64,000 bases of DNA from CAYNFH01 sp964396385 (GCA_964396385.1 CAYNFH010000004.1:5019-69018), one strand, 5' to 3'. Counted from the stretch's first letter, positions 43,743 to 53,521 are shown. Made by a program: numbers and translations. Notes: a model not told the origin generated them from the sequence alone.

Positions 43743-45272
43743 TTACTGGTCCAATGGATTTGCGCCGTGGACTTCCACGCTGGCGCCCTGGAGGCCGGGC
43801 TCGTCCTTGTGGGAGGCTACGTACTGCTTGAGCTTGCCAATGAGGCGGTCTGCGCGGGTCGGGTCCAGGCGGATGGCGGTGTTGTACTCTTCCGCCGCCG
43901 CCTTAGGCTGCCTATCGTAGAGGAGCGCCTCGCCGAGCGCCTCGTGCGCGTCCGGACTATGGGCGGCGCCCAGAACCGCCCTCCTGGCCAGGGGAACAGC
44001 CAGGTCCCCATGCCCGCCCGTCACCAGATCGTGCGCGGCGGCAGTGAGGACCGGCGCGGCGTCCAGCGGCTTGTGCATGGCCATGGAGTAGTGGTGAACG
44101 CAGCCATCCGCGTCGCCGTGATGCCCGAGCCAACGCGCCAACCGCAGCTTGGGCGCCGGGTCGTCCGGGGCCACGGTCACCGCCTGCAGCAGGCGGCTCT
44201 TCTCCGACATGGTGTTCTGCCGCTGCAGATATCGGCTTTGCCACAGGCCCGCCTCCAGCGGCTGCCGCAGCGCGCGAAAGAGCTGTGAGAGCGCCAGAGC
44301 CGGAGCGGGATCTTCGGGCGCCATTTCGGCCGCCTGCAGGAAGGGCTGAACGGCTGCTCCGGGCTGGTCGTTGTACATGCGCGCCCGGCCCAGGGTTTGG
44401 AAGGCAGCCGGATCCTTGCTGCCAAGCGCGATGGCCCGCTCGGCCTCCTGCGCGGCGCGGTCCCGGTCCTGGGGAGCGCGGGCCGTTTCCAGCAGCCAGG
44501 CGGCATACTCCTGATGCGCCACCGCGTTCCGGGGATCCAGGCGCAACGCTTCCCGGTACGCGGTGCCGACCTGATCCACCGGCTTCCTGGTGCGCGCGGA
44601 GATCGAGGCGTAGATGAGCTGGGCCTCTTTGCTGCCCGGCTCCAGCGCCACCGCCCGTGAGGCGGCCTGCCAGGCGCGGTCCATCTGGTTCAGACTTTGT
44701 GCCGCCCCTGCCAGGTAGAGATACGCCCTCGCGTTGCGAGGGTCCAGCGAGACCGTCTGGTCGAACTCTTCGCCGGCGCGCTTCATGGATTGCTGGGTGA
44801 AGTAGAACTTGCCCAGAATGAAGTGCGCCGCGGCCAGATTTGGATGCGTGCCGGCGAACTCGCTCAGCTCGCCGAACGCAGCGGTGGTCTGACCGCTGCC
44901 GAGGAGCGCCTGCGCCCATTCGTCCCGCAGCCGTGCAGAGTCAGGGTCCAGTCCCACCGCCTGACGCAGGTATCCGTCCGCCTCCGCGAACCGACGCTGC
45001 TGGTTGAGGCGCAGCCCGATGTAGTAGAGCGGAAGCGGGTCGTTCATACGAGGCTTGAGCCCGCGCTGGAGAGCGGCCAGATCCATGCGGGAGAGCCGCC
45101 ACTCCTCGTAGACGGGGCTGTTCAGGACCCAGGAAGCGGATGCCGCCAGAAGCGCGAGGGCGCAGAGTGCCGTTGCCGCGCGAGGAGAAAGCCGCCCGCG
45201 GTCTACCTTCCGGACAACGGACGCGTTAAGAGGAGAGGCAGCCGGAGCTGCCTCTCGCGAGTGGAATGCCAT
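43743..45272 (-). CDS. membrane-anchored TPR protein (module B)
   Basis: 509 residues. A hydrophobic helix at ~residues 31-50 (ATALCALALLAASASWVL) follows a short charged N-terminus, then TPR repeats (RFAEADGYLRQAVGLDPDSA, KAAAEEYNTAIRLDPTRADR). Close relative of 11643-13568 with about 130 fewer residues. Expected to face outward as a scaffold. It follows prepilin B after a repeat-filled gap (45273-45361). Confidence 0.85.
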   Translation of the reverse strand: MAFHSREAAPAASPLNASVVRKVDRGRLSPRAATALCALALLAASASWVLNSPVYEEWRLSRMDLAALQRGLKPRMNDPLPLYYIGLRLNQQRRFAEADGYLRQAVGLDPDSARLRDEWAQALLGSGQTTAAFGELSEFAGTHPNLAAAHFILGKFYFTQQSMKRAGEEFDQTVSLDPRNARAYLYLAGAAQSLNQMDRAWQAASRAVALEPGSKEAQLIYASISARTRKPVDQVGTAYREALRLDPRNAVAHQEYAAWLLETARAPQDRDRAAQEAERAIALGSKDPAAFQTLGRARMYNDQPGAAVQPFLQAAEMAPEDPAPALALSQLFRALRQPLEAGLWQSRYLQRQNTMSEKSRLLQAVTVAPDDPAPKLRLARWLGHHGDADGCVHHYSMAMHKPLDAAPVLTAAAHDLVTGGHGDLAVPLARRAVLGAAHSPDAHEALGEALLYDRQPKAAAEEYNTAIRLDPTRADRLIGKLKQYVASHKDEPGLQGASVEVHGANPLDQ

Positions 45273-45280
45273 AACGGATT

Positions 45281-45359
45281 TGGTAAATGGGTGAATGAGT
45301 AAATGGCTGTACCTTCCGGCATCCGGCGTACACCGATATACTCATTTACCCATTTACTC
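45281..45359. repeat. GTAAATGG inverted repeats with CCGGCATCCGG core
   Basis: Left arm GGTAAATGGGTGAATGAGTA, core CCGGCATCCGG near 45316-45326, right arm TACTCATTTACCCATTTACT. It can fold into a long hairpin between prepilin B and the TPR gene. Confidence 0.88.
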
Positions 45360-45361
45360 TC

Positions 45362-46249
45362 CTAATCGTGGCTGGTAATGATGTCCTGGGGCGTCCCCTG
45401 CTTGGCATTCATAAAGTTCGGGTCTAGGCTCTTGACGTGTCCGTCGAAGAAGCAAACGTTGGTTTTGCCGTGATGCCGACCGACCGGGCGCCGGGCCTCC
45501 GGGCGCGATTTGTCGTCCCAGAAGCAGTTCTTATCGTAGGGGGAGCCGAAGCACCAGTCCACGCTGAACCCCTCCTTCCAGACGCTGGGCTTGAACTGCC
45601 AGGGGCCGTTGCCCTTCCCATCGTGGAAGTGGGGATCCGCCTTGCCGTTGTAGGTGTACGCCGACCCGCCCATGCTGCTGGCATCCGCGTAGGCGGCCAT
45701 GTTCGCGACCGCGCGGATGCTGGCCTGCTTCACGCCCTCGTTGCAGCCGGCGGTACCGTTCCAGCCGGGGCACATGTTGATGTTCTGGCCGTAGCTGGTG
45801 GGGCCGAAGGTGGCGTTGGTGGGCTGATCCGGACAGGAGAGCACATTCATATTGCCGTATCCGGCGGGGTTGTACCACGGCTCGCCTACGTAGGTGCCGA
45901 AGAAGTTGCCGTTGCCGGAGGTCTCCCCGTTGCTGCCCGTGGCGGCGCCCAGCTTCTGGATGTAGGGCTGCAGGCAGACGCGCCACATGGTGGTGGAAGA
46001 GCGGGAGTGATCATTGGCGTCCCATCCCCAGCCGCAGGGATAGGTCTCATCGAAGTCCTGGAGGTACATATTGGTCGCCAGGCCTATCTGCTTGAGGTTG
46101 GATGTACAGGATGCGGCGCGGGCGGCCTCGCGAGCCTGCGCGAATACGGGGAACAGAATTGCCGCGAGGATAGCGATAATGGCGATTACTACGAGCAGCT
46201 CGATCAGGGTAAAGCCTCGCCCTGAAGTGCGACGTTGCGGTCTCAACAT
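45362..46249 (-). CDS. type IV prepilin-like DUF1559 protein (module B)
   Basis: 295 residues. Prepilin site [20 protein letters not shown] (~residues 10-29) and [11 protein letters not shown], then [19 protein letters not shown] and the C-terminal [14 protein letters not shown]. Strong AGGAGAACC site before ATG 46249. Paralogue of 10707-11573. Transcribed from the promoter at 46364-46392 with a leader of about 108 bases. Confidence 0.9.
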   Translation of the reverse strand: MLRPQRRTSGRGFTLIELLVVIAIIAILAAILFPVFAQAREAARAASCTSNLKQIGLATNMYLQDFDETYPCGWGWDANDHSRSSTTMWRVCLQPYIQKLGAATGSNGETSGNGNFFGTYVGEPWYNPAGYGNMNVLSCPDQPTNATFGPTSYGQNINMCPGWNGTAGCNEGVKQASIRAVANMAAYADASSMGGSAYTYNGKADPHFHDGKGNGPWQFKPSVWKEGFSVDWCFGSPYDKNCFWDDKSRPEARRPVGRHHGKTNVCFFDGHVKSLDPNFMNAKQGTPQDIITSHD

Positions 46250-46363
46250 CTGGTTCTCCTCCCTGAAAGAAACAGCGAGACACTGTCCGGGGCTGTGACA
46301 CTGGACTGCCGGCACGTTTCGGCTCCTGCCGGAAGCCGTTCATTGCCGGGCCTACAACTCAGG

Positions 46364-46392
46364 ATAGTAGCAACTCCCACCCCCTTTGTCAA
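46364..46392 (-). promoter_or_regulatory. strong sigma70-type promoter of module B
   Basis: On the minus strand TTGACA (46387-46392), 17 bases, TACTAT (46364-46369). The sequence leading into the -35 box (TTAAGATTCTTCTTGACA) matches 16 of 18 bases at the module A promoter, so the two modules are probably controlled together. Confidence 0.85.
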
Positions 46393-46481
46393 GAAGAATC
46401 TTAAACCACTTTAATTGCAGGTTCGCGATCCGCACCCGGTTTCTCCTGCCGTTTTGATTATGTTTCCAGATTGAATCCGAG

Positions 46482-46904
46482 CTATGAAGGGGAGTCGGGT
46501 AGCGGGCCGAGGGGAGGGATATCAGCGAAGGGCGGGAATAGGTCCGGGCGGGCGCGGCCGCCGCGATGGTAGGTGATGATCCGGTTGACCTCCCCGGTTT
46601 CCTTGTCGTAGGCGAGCCAGACGCCTTCCTTGGTGCCGTCCGCTGAGTTGCCACGAATCGGGTTGTAGTAGCCCTCCCACTGCTTGTTGCCGTTCTCGTA
46701 CCAGCAGGTGTAGAGGCCGGTATATTTGCCATCTACGAAGGTAGCCTTGCTCTTCTTGTTGCCGTTGGGCCAGTACTGGATCCAGCGTCCCTCCTTCTTG
46801 CCGGCGTGGTAGACGCCTTCGCTCATCTTGTTGCCGTTGGCGTAGTAGGAGACCCACGGCCCGTGCTTCTCCCCGTTCACGTACTCCCCGTCACGCATGT
46901 GCAT
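46482..46904 (-). CDS. MORN-repeat (YwqK-like) protein
   Basis: 140 residues, with repeats GPWVSYYANGNKMSEGVYHA, GRWIQYWPNGNKKSKATFV and GLYTCWYENGNKQWEGYY, the WxxxxxNGxKxxE pattern of MORN/YwqK antitoxin-type proteins. Such repeats bind partners or lipids; real toxin-antitoxin function is doubtful. No hydrophobic segment. It follows the 531-residue protein gene by 18 bp. Confidence 0.7.
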   Translation of the reverse strand: MHMRDGEYVNGEKHGPWVSYYANGNKMSEGVYHAGKKEGRWIQYWPNGNKKSKATFVDGKYTGLYTCWYENGNKQWEGYYNPIRGNSADGTKEGVWLAYDKETGEVNRIITYHRGGRARPDLFPPFADIPPLGPLPDSPS

Positions 46905-46922
46905 CCCTGTCAGCCAGTCCCA

Positions 46923-48518
46923 TTAGCGCTGAAGCCTTCTTCGGATCGAAGCGATCTCCTGGTCTAGCCGCTCGACGGGCTGATTCAGCTCAAACTTGAG
47001 TCCGGGCCGTGAGGAGGAGATTGCCTGCGCCGCCGCGTCGCAGACGCGAACATGGACCGTCCGTTCTCCACCGTTCTGTGTGAGCCGGTGATAGTCGCCC
47101 GGTATATCGCGCTTGTCTACAAGGAGGGGAGCGAGGATGCTTTCGCCCCATCGGGCGTTTGCCGCTTCCAGGGCGGAGCAGACGGTCCGGATTCTGCTGG
47201 GATTGCTCTGATTTATGTAGCTCACGAAGATCGGTCTCGCGTCTGCGCGCCAGTAGCTCGCCAGAGCGGTCAGAATAGTGTAAGCATCATAGTACTCAGC
47301 GCCCGTTGACGGCTTGTTCGACTCGAGTACCGTTTCGATGCACGGAGCGAGCGCGGACCGGAAGGATGGCCCCACGCCACGTAAAGCCGCCGCCATGATT
47401 TCGGGATCGCTGGTGCGCCGGACTATGCACCGCATCTCCGACTGGATGCGGGGGTCGGGACACCAGGAGACGGCTTTGATGAAATTGTCCGTCCGGACCC
47501 CGCTCGCCAGTTCAGGATTTTCCCACACCGTCATCTGTCCATTTCTTACCAGGACTCCTCCGGCGGGACCAGTGCCGTCGGGGCGCAGGGAATGGAGTCT
47601 TGTGGCAATGAAGGCAGCAGTCTCTTTCGGGAAGTAGTACAAGAGGCGCAGTGCCGCCTCGCACTGCAGCCGGCTGCCAATATCCCAGGCATCCAACGAG
47701 TAGCCGCTATACACGCCCCGGCAGGAGTAGTCGGTCAGGAGCGAGCGCAAGACGAGGGCAGTGGGTGTGCTGCTCGTCCAAGTCTCCGTCACCATCCGGG
47801 CCAAGCTCGGATCCGCTACCGGGCTGTTGATGACGATGATTGCCGTGGGCTGGTAGCGGACGGCAAGGTACCGGCGTCCCACGATCTGCCCGATCGCGTT
47901 GAAGCAGACATCGCCGACTTTCACCTGGTAGGAGGTTAGCGGGTGCTTAAACAGATCCGACTCGTAGTCGCGTCCCCTCGAACGTAGTCTCTGCTCCAAC
48001 GGATTCGCCTCGTTGAAGTCCAGCTCGTCGGCAAGGCCCATACCCCCGATACCGAACTCGTGCTTGATCGTAAGCTTGGTCGGCGTTGGGTCATCAAGGT
48101 GTTTCAGGAGGAGCGGCAAGGCGCGCGGTCCGATCTTCACAAGCTTTACCAGCGCGCTGGACTGCTTCAGATTGTGTGCAGTGAGCAGCATCGCGTCGAT
48201 GTGGTCGGAGTTTGGCACCGGGGCAAAACTGAACCCGGTCATCGTGGGCGAAAGGCCGTAGTCCGGGTTCGCAATGTCCGCTAGCCGGGCGATCAGAGCC
48301 TCAACGTAGCGCTCTTCATCTTGGGTGAGCGGATGCTCGGGGGGAGCCGGTATACGCAGCAGAGGCTGCAACCGAACCCTCGGCCGGATTCCTTCTGTGC
48401 ACCCCGTTTCAAGCCCGCCCGTGCTTTGCAGAGGTGGATACAGCCTATCCGGGCGCGCAATGGCCGCGGTCGGTATGCACAACGCCAGAAGGAGGCAGAA
48501 AAGCGGCTTTGCCTTCAT
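46923..48518 (-). CDS. secreted hypothetical protein (531 aa)
   Basis: Signal peptide MKAKPLFCLLLALCIPTAAIA, then a largely helical protein of the type found in Planctomycetota, with HEAT-like pairs (VKIGPRALPLLLKHLDDPTP, PEIMAAALRGVGPSFRSALA). I know no activity. GGAGGCAGAAA upstream supports the start. Followed by the MORN gene. Confidence 0.6.
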   Translation of the reverse strand: MKAKPLFCLLLALCIPTAAIARPDRLYPPLQSTGGLETGCTEGIRPRVRLQPLLRIPAPPEHPLTQDEERYVEALIARLADIANPDYGLSPTMTGFSFAPVPNSDHIDAMLLTAHNLKQSSALVKLVKIGPRALPLLLKHLDDPTPTKLTIKHEFGIGGMGLADELDFNEANPLEQRLRSRGRDYESDLFKHPLTSYQVKVGDVCFNAIGQIVGRRYLAVRYQPTAIIVINSPVADPSLARMVTETWTSSTPTALVLRSLLTDYSCRGVYSGYSLDAWDIGSRLQCEAALRLLYYFPKETAAFIATRLHSLRPDGTGPAGGVLVRNGQMTVWENPELASGVRTDNFIKAVSWCPDPRIQSEMRCIVRRTSDPEIMAAALRGVGPSFRSALAPCIETVLESNKPSTGAEYYDAYTILTALASYWRADARPIFVSYINQSNPSRIRTVCSALEAANARWGESILAPLLVDKRDIPGDYHRLTQNGGERTVHVRVCDAAAQAISSSRPGLKFELNQPVERLDQEIASIRRRLQR

Positions 48519-48578
48519 GTGGACATTCCCGGGCAGGACCTTGCCGTTAGACGGCGGCAGATTCAGATGCTTTACGCA

Positions 48579-49418
48579 TTACACATGCTCGTGGGGGCGG
48601 AGTAAGGCGAAGCTGTTATCCGAGCCGGCATTCAGCGCCGGCTGGAGCAGGGAATCGCGATCGTGGAGCGCCGAAGCGGCGCGCAGAAGGATCTCCCGGT
48701 GACGGTCCTGCTCCGCTCGGGCCTGCAAGATGGATAGGCAGTTCTGGGCCGCCAGCCGCACCTCCCGGCTATCGCGGGCGATGCCACTGCCCTCGGCCAG
48801 AACCCGGACCGCGGCCACGGCGCGGCCATCGCCGACCCGCTTCAGAGCCGTGAGCGCCGCCAGCACCACGGCCAGCTTCCTGGCTCTGGTCATGGCCGCC
48901 AGGCAGTCCCGGTCGCTTTCCGTGAGGAGATGAGCGTCGGCCTCCTGGAGCTGAGGTAGCAGACGTAAGAGCGGCTCCTCGACAATGGCGCGGACATCTC
49001 TCAGGCTCCAGCATTGGAGCAGGGGACCGACCGCGCGCTTATCGGCTACCGTGGCGAGGAGGCGTGCGGCCGGGTTGTGGAGCGTCGCGAACCACAAAAC
49101 CATACTGGGAAGTATGAAGAAGCTTGTCCAGATCCAGTAGATCTCGTATTTTCTGTACGTGGAGTACCAAAAGGTCATCACGATGAGCTTGGCACCGATA
49201 CCTAACAGAATGAGTGCAAGCAGGGACCAGTAGATGTGGCAGGCGCGCCGACGCTTCCTGGCCGCCATCCGCAGCAGGTCCATCAGCTCTGCGATGGCTT
49301 CCGGGCCCATGCCGCGGAGCTCCTGCTCGGATTCCTCCTGCCTCCCTCCAGCCGTACTCTCGGCCCGCTTGAGAAGCCGGACAATCTCGTTTCGCAAACT
49401 CGCAGTGCCTGACTTCAT
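48579..49418 (-). CDS. HEAT-repeat membrane protein (279 aa)
   Basis: Two hydrophobic helices (~65-110: IYWSLLALILLGIGAKLIVM and WTSFFILPSMVLWFATL) divide a short cytoplasmic N-terminus from HEAT-like repeats (LAVVLAALTALKRVGDGRAV, LAAQNCLSILQARAEQ). Function unknown. The gene upstream of the secreted protein and in the same direction suggests a joint unit. Confidence 0.65.
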   Translation of the reverse strand: MKSGTASLRNEIVRLLKRAESTAGGRQEESEQELRGMGPEAIAELMDLLRMAARKRRRACHIYWSLLALILLGIGAKLIVMTFWYSTYRKYEIYWIWTSFFILPSMVLWFATLHNPAARLLATVADKRAVGPLLQCWSLRDVRAIVEEPLLRLLPQLQEADAHLLTESDRDCLAAMTRARKLAVVLAALTALKRVGDGRAVAAVRVLAEGSGIARDSREVRLAAQNCLSILQARAEQDRHREILLRAASALHDRDSLLQPALNAGSDNSFALLRPHEHV

Positions 49419-49525
49419 GTAGGCTAACTCGCTCGATCCGCGCGCAGAATCCTTCTGCGCCGGCAGTGTGGTATTACTGGAAGAGGTGAATGTGGCAGCT
49501 AGAGTCTGAGGCGCCGAAGACCCCT

Positions 49526-49630
49526 CGCCGGGCTGAAACCCCGGCGCTATTGAAAGAGAACCCGGCTGAAGCCGGCTCCGCAGCCCGCCAGGGGTTTCCC
49601 TTCAATAGCACCGGGGTTTAGCCCGGTGCG
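49526..49630. repeat. large REP/MITE-like palindrome
   Basis: The left arm CGGGCTGAAACCCCGGCGCT with ATTGAA pairs with the right arm TTCAATAGCACCGGGGTTTA with GCCCGG; the centre contains CCCGGCTGAAGCCGG. A palindrome of ~100 bases between genes, like the REP elements mobilised by RAYT transposases in other phyla. No transposase is in the window. Confidence 0.75.
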
Positions 49631-49664
49631 CCGCAGGAACGCAAATGCCACTCCGCCCTGGCAC

Positions 49665-52220
49665 TTAAGGCGCTACACTGAACTTGAGGCCGGTGGCGGG
49701 GGTGCCGTCGGGATTCGCGAAGCGCGCTACGGCCCCCCAGCCCTGGTTGTTCTGCGTCACCTTCAGCAGCAGCCGGTTCCAGCCGGCGTTGGCATGGACC
49801 TTCACCTTCTCCTGGCCGGGCGCAACAGCCCGGGCCGTGTTGTCCGCCGCCACCACCTCGCCGTTCCACCACGCCTTCACGCCATCGTCGCTGCCCAGCT
49901 CCAGCGTGAGGTCCCGCGCCGTCTCCGACCACACGTTGGTGCGCAGGTAGGCCACGCGCTGCTCTCCGCCCAGCGCCGCCAGCAGGTCCAGCAGCCACGG
50001 CTGGTCCGGCGAGCCGCCGACGGGAAGCAGCTTCCAGGGAACCTCCTTCTCATGCTCCGGCTGCTCCGGCGGGAAGGAGATGTCGAACAGCTTGCGGTAG
50101 TCCGCCCCTTGCTGCTGGTAGGCCGGCGAGTACTCCCACGCCATCACGTAATCGCCGAACTTCGGCAGCACGGCGAGCAGCGCCCCGGCCTTCTTGCGGG
50201 CGTCATCGGTGGTGCCGTTGGCGGCAATGGGTTCCAGCGCGGCCCGCGACTTCTCCGGCCAGGCGCCCAGCGTGGACTGCGCGATCTCCACCACTGCCGC
50301 CTCCGCCTCCGGGCGTACCTCGTTATCGGCCAGGAAGCCGGAGGCTGCCTGAAGCGCCCCCAGCGAATGGACCTTCTCCAGACCGGAAAGGATGAGCCGC
50401 CGCTCCTCCGGCAGCTTCGCCAGGGAGCCTGCGGACTGGTAGAGCGCCAGGGCCTGGTCCGCCGGCCGCTGCTCATTGAGGCCGATCATCCGGATGTAGC
50501 CGCGCAGCGCGATGGTCCGCTCTTTGGCGTCCTGCGAGGAGCGCACGATACGGAGCAGGTCGTCCATGGGAGCGTCGGACTGCCACTCGGCTAATAGCCG
50601 GAGCGACGCGGCCTTCACCTCCGGGTGCAGGTCCGCCAGGCCCTGGCGCAGCGCCTCCAGGGCGTTCGGGCCGCCCACCTGCGCGAGCACAGCCAGTAGG
50701 TCGACTCGGTCGGCCGGATCCTTGGCGGCGCTCTCTTTCTGCAGCAGCGCGCCGGTCCGCTGCGACTCGTCGGCGCCCCGCCGCGCGACCTCGGCGGCAG
50801 TTTCGATGGCCTCGTCCCGCTCCCCGGCGGGCCGTGAAAGCAGCAGGTCCAGGATGGCCGGCAGGTCGCCCGGCGAGGCGGTGTCCCGCAGGACCTGGAG
50901 CGCCGCCGCGCTTACCTCCGGCTGGGTGCTCCCCGCCTCCTTCAGGAGCGTCGGTACCGCGCCGGGCGCGCCGCGGTCACCCAGCGCCTGAATGGCGGCT
51001 ACCTGAGCTGGCGGTTGCTGCGATTCCAACGCTGCCAAGAGCTTTGCGTCTACTCCTCGTCCCCTCAGCTCCGCCAAGCTCGCGCGCGCGGCGGCCTTCT
51101 CCTCCAGCGATCCCGCAGCGGCCGCGTTCAGCAGGGCCGGCACATCCTCCGCGCCCCCAACTGAACCTAACGCCCGGTAGGCGGCCAGGCGCACTGCGCT
51201 TAGCTTGCTCCCAGCGGCTGCGAGCGCGGCCGGCTCAGCGCGCGGGTCGCCGCGGTCCGCAAGTGCCGTGAGCAGGAGCGCCGTCCCCCGCTCGGAGAGC
51301 TTTGGCAAGACGTACGCGGCGCCCGCCATGATCTGCTGAATCGGCAGTTCGTAGAGGAGCGCGGCTGCCGCCTTCTGGCGAGGAGTGCCGTCCTCGCCGA
51401 GCGCCGCAAATAGGGGACCCATGCCCTGATCTCCCTGCGCCAGTACCAGCCCCCGCAGCGCGGCGGCCCGCAATACAGGCGGCGCACTGTCGGCGCTCAG
51501 GAGCGTGTAGATAGCTACGGCACGAGCGGAATCTCCGGCGGCCTGCCGGCGCGCCGCCCAGGCGGCCAGCGCATGGCCCAGCATCAATCGCCGCTCCCCG
51601 CTCGCGGCCGTGTAAGCCTGCTTCAGCGGGGTGACCGTTGCCGGGGCAGCCAGCCTGGCCAGCCCTGCCGCCGCATCCTGCGCCTCGTTCGTGTCACTCG
51701 AATTCAGGGCTGCCGTCAGCGAGGGAATCACCCTCGCGTCTCCTCGGTCCGCCAGGGTGTCCGCTATCTCCACGCGGGAAAGTCCGGTGGCGTGCGGTAG
51801 TGCCGCAAGGAGCGCCTCGTTCACCGTGTTGCCTGGAATCCGAGCCAGGACCATGAGGGCACAGTGGGAGAGCTGCGCCTCGCCGAGCAGACCGGCCAAG
51901 ACGGGAATCTGCTCGTCCGACGCGATGTAAACGAGCTCCCTGCAAACGAACTGTTTGGCGTCGAACGGCGCATCGGACTTCAGCACCTCCGCCAGCGCGC
52001 GCGCCACTTCCGGGCGCTTCGTTGGGTCCAGCCGAGCCTCCGCCACCCATTTGGCCGCGGCATCGAGCGCGCTCGCATCACCCCCGAAGCGATATGCTTC
52101 CACCCGCTGCACCAGGTCAACCGGCCTATCCTGGGCGGCGGGAATCGCGCAGCAGAAAGCAAGGAGGACCACGGACAGGACGACGGAGGACGGGAGACGG
52201 AAGACGGACGGAGTTTTCAT
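49665..52220 (-). CDS. secreted HEAT-repeat protein
   Basis: 851 residues. The signal peptide is encoded by tandem repeat units (PSVFRLPSSVVLSVVLLAFC, residues ~4-23), then many HEAT repeats of ~30 residues (e.g. ALGDRGAPGAVPTLLKEAG) to ~residue 620, ending in a probable sugar-binding domain with LELGSDDGVKAWWNGEVV. That last segment resembles the domains of secreted glycosyl hydrolases in Planctomycetota. ATGA overlap with the Gfo/Idh gene implies translational coupling. Confidence 0.8.
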   Translation of the reverse strand: MKTPSVFRLPSSVVLSVVLLAFCCAIPAAQDRPVDLVQRVEAYRFGGDASALDAAAKWVAEARLDPTKRPEVARALAEVLKSDAPFDAKQFVCRELVYIASDEQIPVLAGLLGEAQLSHCALMVLARIPGNTVNEALLAALPHATGLSRVEIADTLADRGDARVIPSLTAALNSSDTNEAQDAAAGLARLAAPATVTPLKQAYTAASGERRLMLGHALAAWAARRQAAGDSARAVAIYTLLSADSAPPVLRAAALRGLVLAQGDQGMGPLFAALGEDGTPRQKAAAALLYELPIQQIMAGAAYVLPKLSERGTALLLTALADRGDPRAEPAALAAAGSKLSAVRLAAYRALGSVGGAEDVPALLNAAAAGSLEEKAAARASLAELRGRGVDAKLLAALESQQPPAQVAAIQALGDRGAPGAVPTLLKEAGSTQPEVSAAALQVLRDTASPGDLPAILDLLLSRPAGERDEAIETAAEVARRGADESQRTGALLQKESAAKDPADRVDLLAVLAQVGGPNALEALRQGLADLHPEVKAASLRLLAEWQSDAPMDDLLRIVRSSQDAKERTIALRGYIRMIGLNEQRPADQALALYQSAGSLAKLPEERRLILSGLEKVHSLGALQAASGFLADNEVRPEAEAAVVEIAQSTLGAWPEKSRAALEPIAANGTTDDARKKAGALLAVLPKFGDYVMAWEYSPAYQQQGADYRKLFDISFPPEQPEHEKEVPWKLLPVGGSPDQPWLLDLLAALGGEQRVAYLRTNVWSETARDLTLELGSDDGVKAWWNGEVVAADNTARAVAPGQEKVKVHANAGWNRLLLKVTQNNQGWGAVARFANPDGTPATGLKFSVAP
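52165..52212. repeat. GGACGGA/GAAGACG repeats used as a signal-peptide coding sequence
   Basis: Runs of GGACGACGGAGGACGGGAGA and AGACGGACGG on the plus strand. Read on the minus strand, they give the hydrophobic core of the HEAT protein's signal peptide. The same units are elsewhere intergenic or inside QueE. Confidence 0.8.
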
Positions 52221-53521
52221 GACACACCCCACGGCGCGCGGAGGCGGCGGGCGAAGAGACGGTCGGCGTCAGGGTCGTCCACGAACCGCTCGTGCTCCGG
52301 GTCCCACTTCACGGGCCGGCCCAGCTCATAGGCGATGTTGCCCAGGTGGCACACGGTGATGGAGCGCGTCCCCACCCCGATGGGAGCGCTCACCGCGCCG
52401 CGGGTCTTGACCGCATTGATAAAGTCTGTGTGGTGGTTGTCCGCCGCGTGCAGGTGGATCTCGTCCGGCCGGATCTTCTGGTGTTTGAGGCTCTCCGGCC
52501 AGGTCTGCAGGTCGTACCGCCAGACGGCGACTTTCCCCTTCGTGCCGATGAACATTACGCCGTTGTCCTGACCGGATTCGCGCGCCAGCCGCTCCGGGTC
52601 CCGCATCACCAGCGCGCCGCTGGCGTAGCGGTAGGTGAGCACGGGCACGTCCTTGCCGTTGGGCGGGGCTATCTCCACGGGGCCGCTGTTGTCCATGCCG
52701 AGGCCCCACTGCGCGATGTCGAAGTGGTGCGCGCCCCAGTTGGTCATCTCCCCGCCGGAGAAGTCCCGGTAGGCCATCCAGCCGCCCACCATATCCGCGT
52801 TGTAGGGCCGCCACGGTGGAGGTCCCAGCCACATGTCGTAGTCGAGCCAGTCCGGCACGGGCTGCGCCGGCAGCCGGCAGTCCCTGTAGGCCACCGGTCC
52901 GCCTACGCCCACCAGCACCTCCTTCACGTCCCCGATGTAGCCGTTGCGGACCAGCTCGCAGGCGAACCGGAAGGCGTAGCTGGAGCGCTGCTGAGTGCCC
53001 ATCTCGAAGACGATGCCGTACCGGCGCACTACGTCGCGCACGGCCAGGGCCTCCTGGATGGTGACGGAGAGGGGCTTCTCCGAATAGACGTCCTTGCCCG
53101 CGCGGGCGGCGGCCATAGTGATGTGCGGGTGCCAGCGCTCGCCCGTGGCGATGAGCACGGCATCCACGTCCGGCCGGGCCAGTACCTCCCGGAAGTCCCG
53201 ATAGAGCGCGCAGCCGTTACTGCCGTACCGCTGGTTCACCAGGTTGCGGGCGTTCCCAGCGCGCTTCGCGTTCACGTCACAGACGGCCACCACCTGCACG
53301 TCGTCCCGCCCGGTCATGCCGCCGGCCTGCGTCCAGATGCCGCCCACCACGTGCTGCGTTCCCTGGCCTCCCACGCCGATGTGCGCCAGGACCACGCGGT
53401 TGCTGGGCGCGACCTTGCCGCCGCGGCCGAGCGCGCTGGCCGGAACCACATACGGAAACGCGACGGCGGCTGCGGCGGCGCCTTTGAGGAATGCGCGGCG
53501 GGAGATGGTTGGAGAATTCAT
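52217..53521 (-). CDS. Gfo/Idh/MocA oxidoreductase with Tat signal
   Basis: 434 residues. Tat signal SRRAFLKGAAAAAVAFPYVV (~7-26), Rossmann motif IGVGGQGTQH (~48-57), DVDAVLIATGERWHP, EKPLSVT with the conserved lysine (~147), and GGEMTNWGAHHFDIAQWGLG. This family oxidises or reduces sugar-like substrates with NAD(P); exported Tat members are common in Planctomycetota and Armatimonadota. Overlaps the HEAT protein gene by 4 bp. Confidence 0.88.
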   Translation of the reverse strand: MNSPTISRRAFLKGAAAAAVAFPYVVPASALGRGGKVAPSNRVVLAHIGVGGQGTQHVVGGIWTQAGGMTGRDDVQVVAVCDVNAKRAGNARNLVNQRYGSNGCALYRDFREVLARPDVDAVLIATGERWHPHITMAAARAGKDVYSEKPLSVTIQEALAVRDVVRRYGIVFEMGTQQRSSYAFRFACELVRNGYIGDVKEVLVGVGGPVAYRDCRLPAQPVPDWLDYDMWLGPPPWRPYNADMVGGWMAYRDFSGGEMTNWGAHHFDIAQWGLGMDNSGPVEIAPPNGKDVPVLTYRYASGALVMRDPERLARESGQDNGVMFIGTKGKVAVWRYDLQTWPESLKHQKIRPDEIHLHAADNHHTDFINAVKTRGAVSAPIGVGTRSITVCHLGNIAYELGRPVKWDPEHERFVDDPDADRLFARRLRAPWGVS

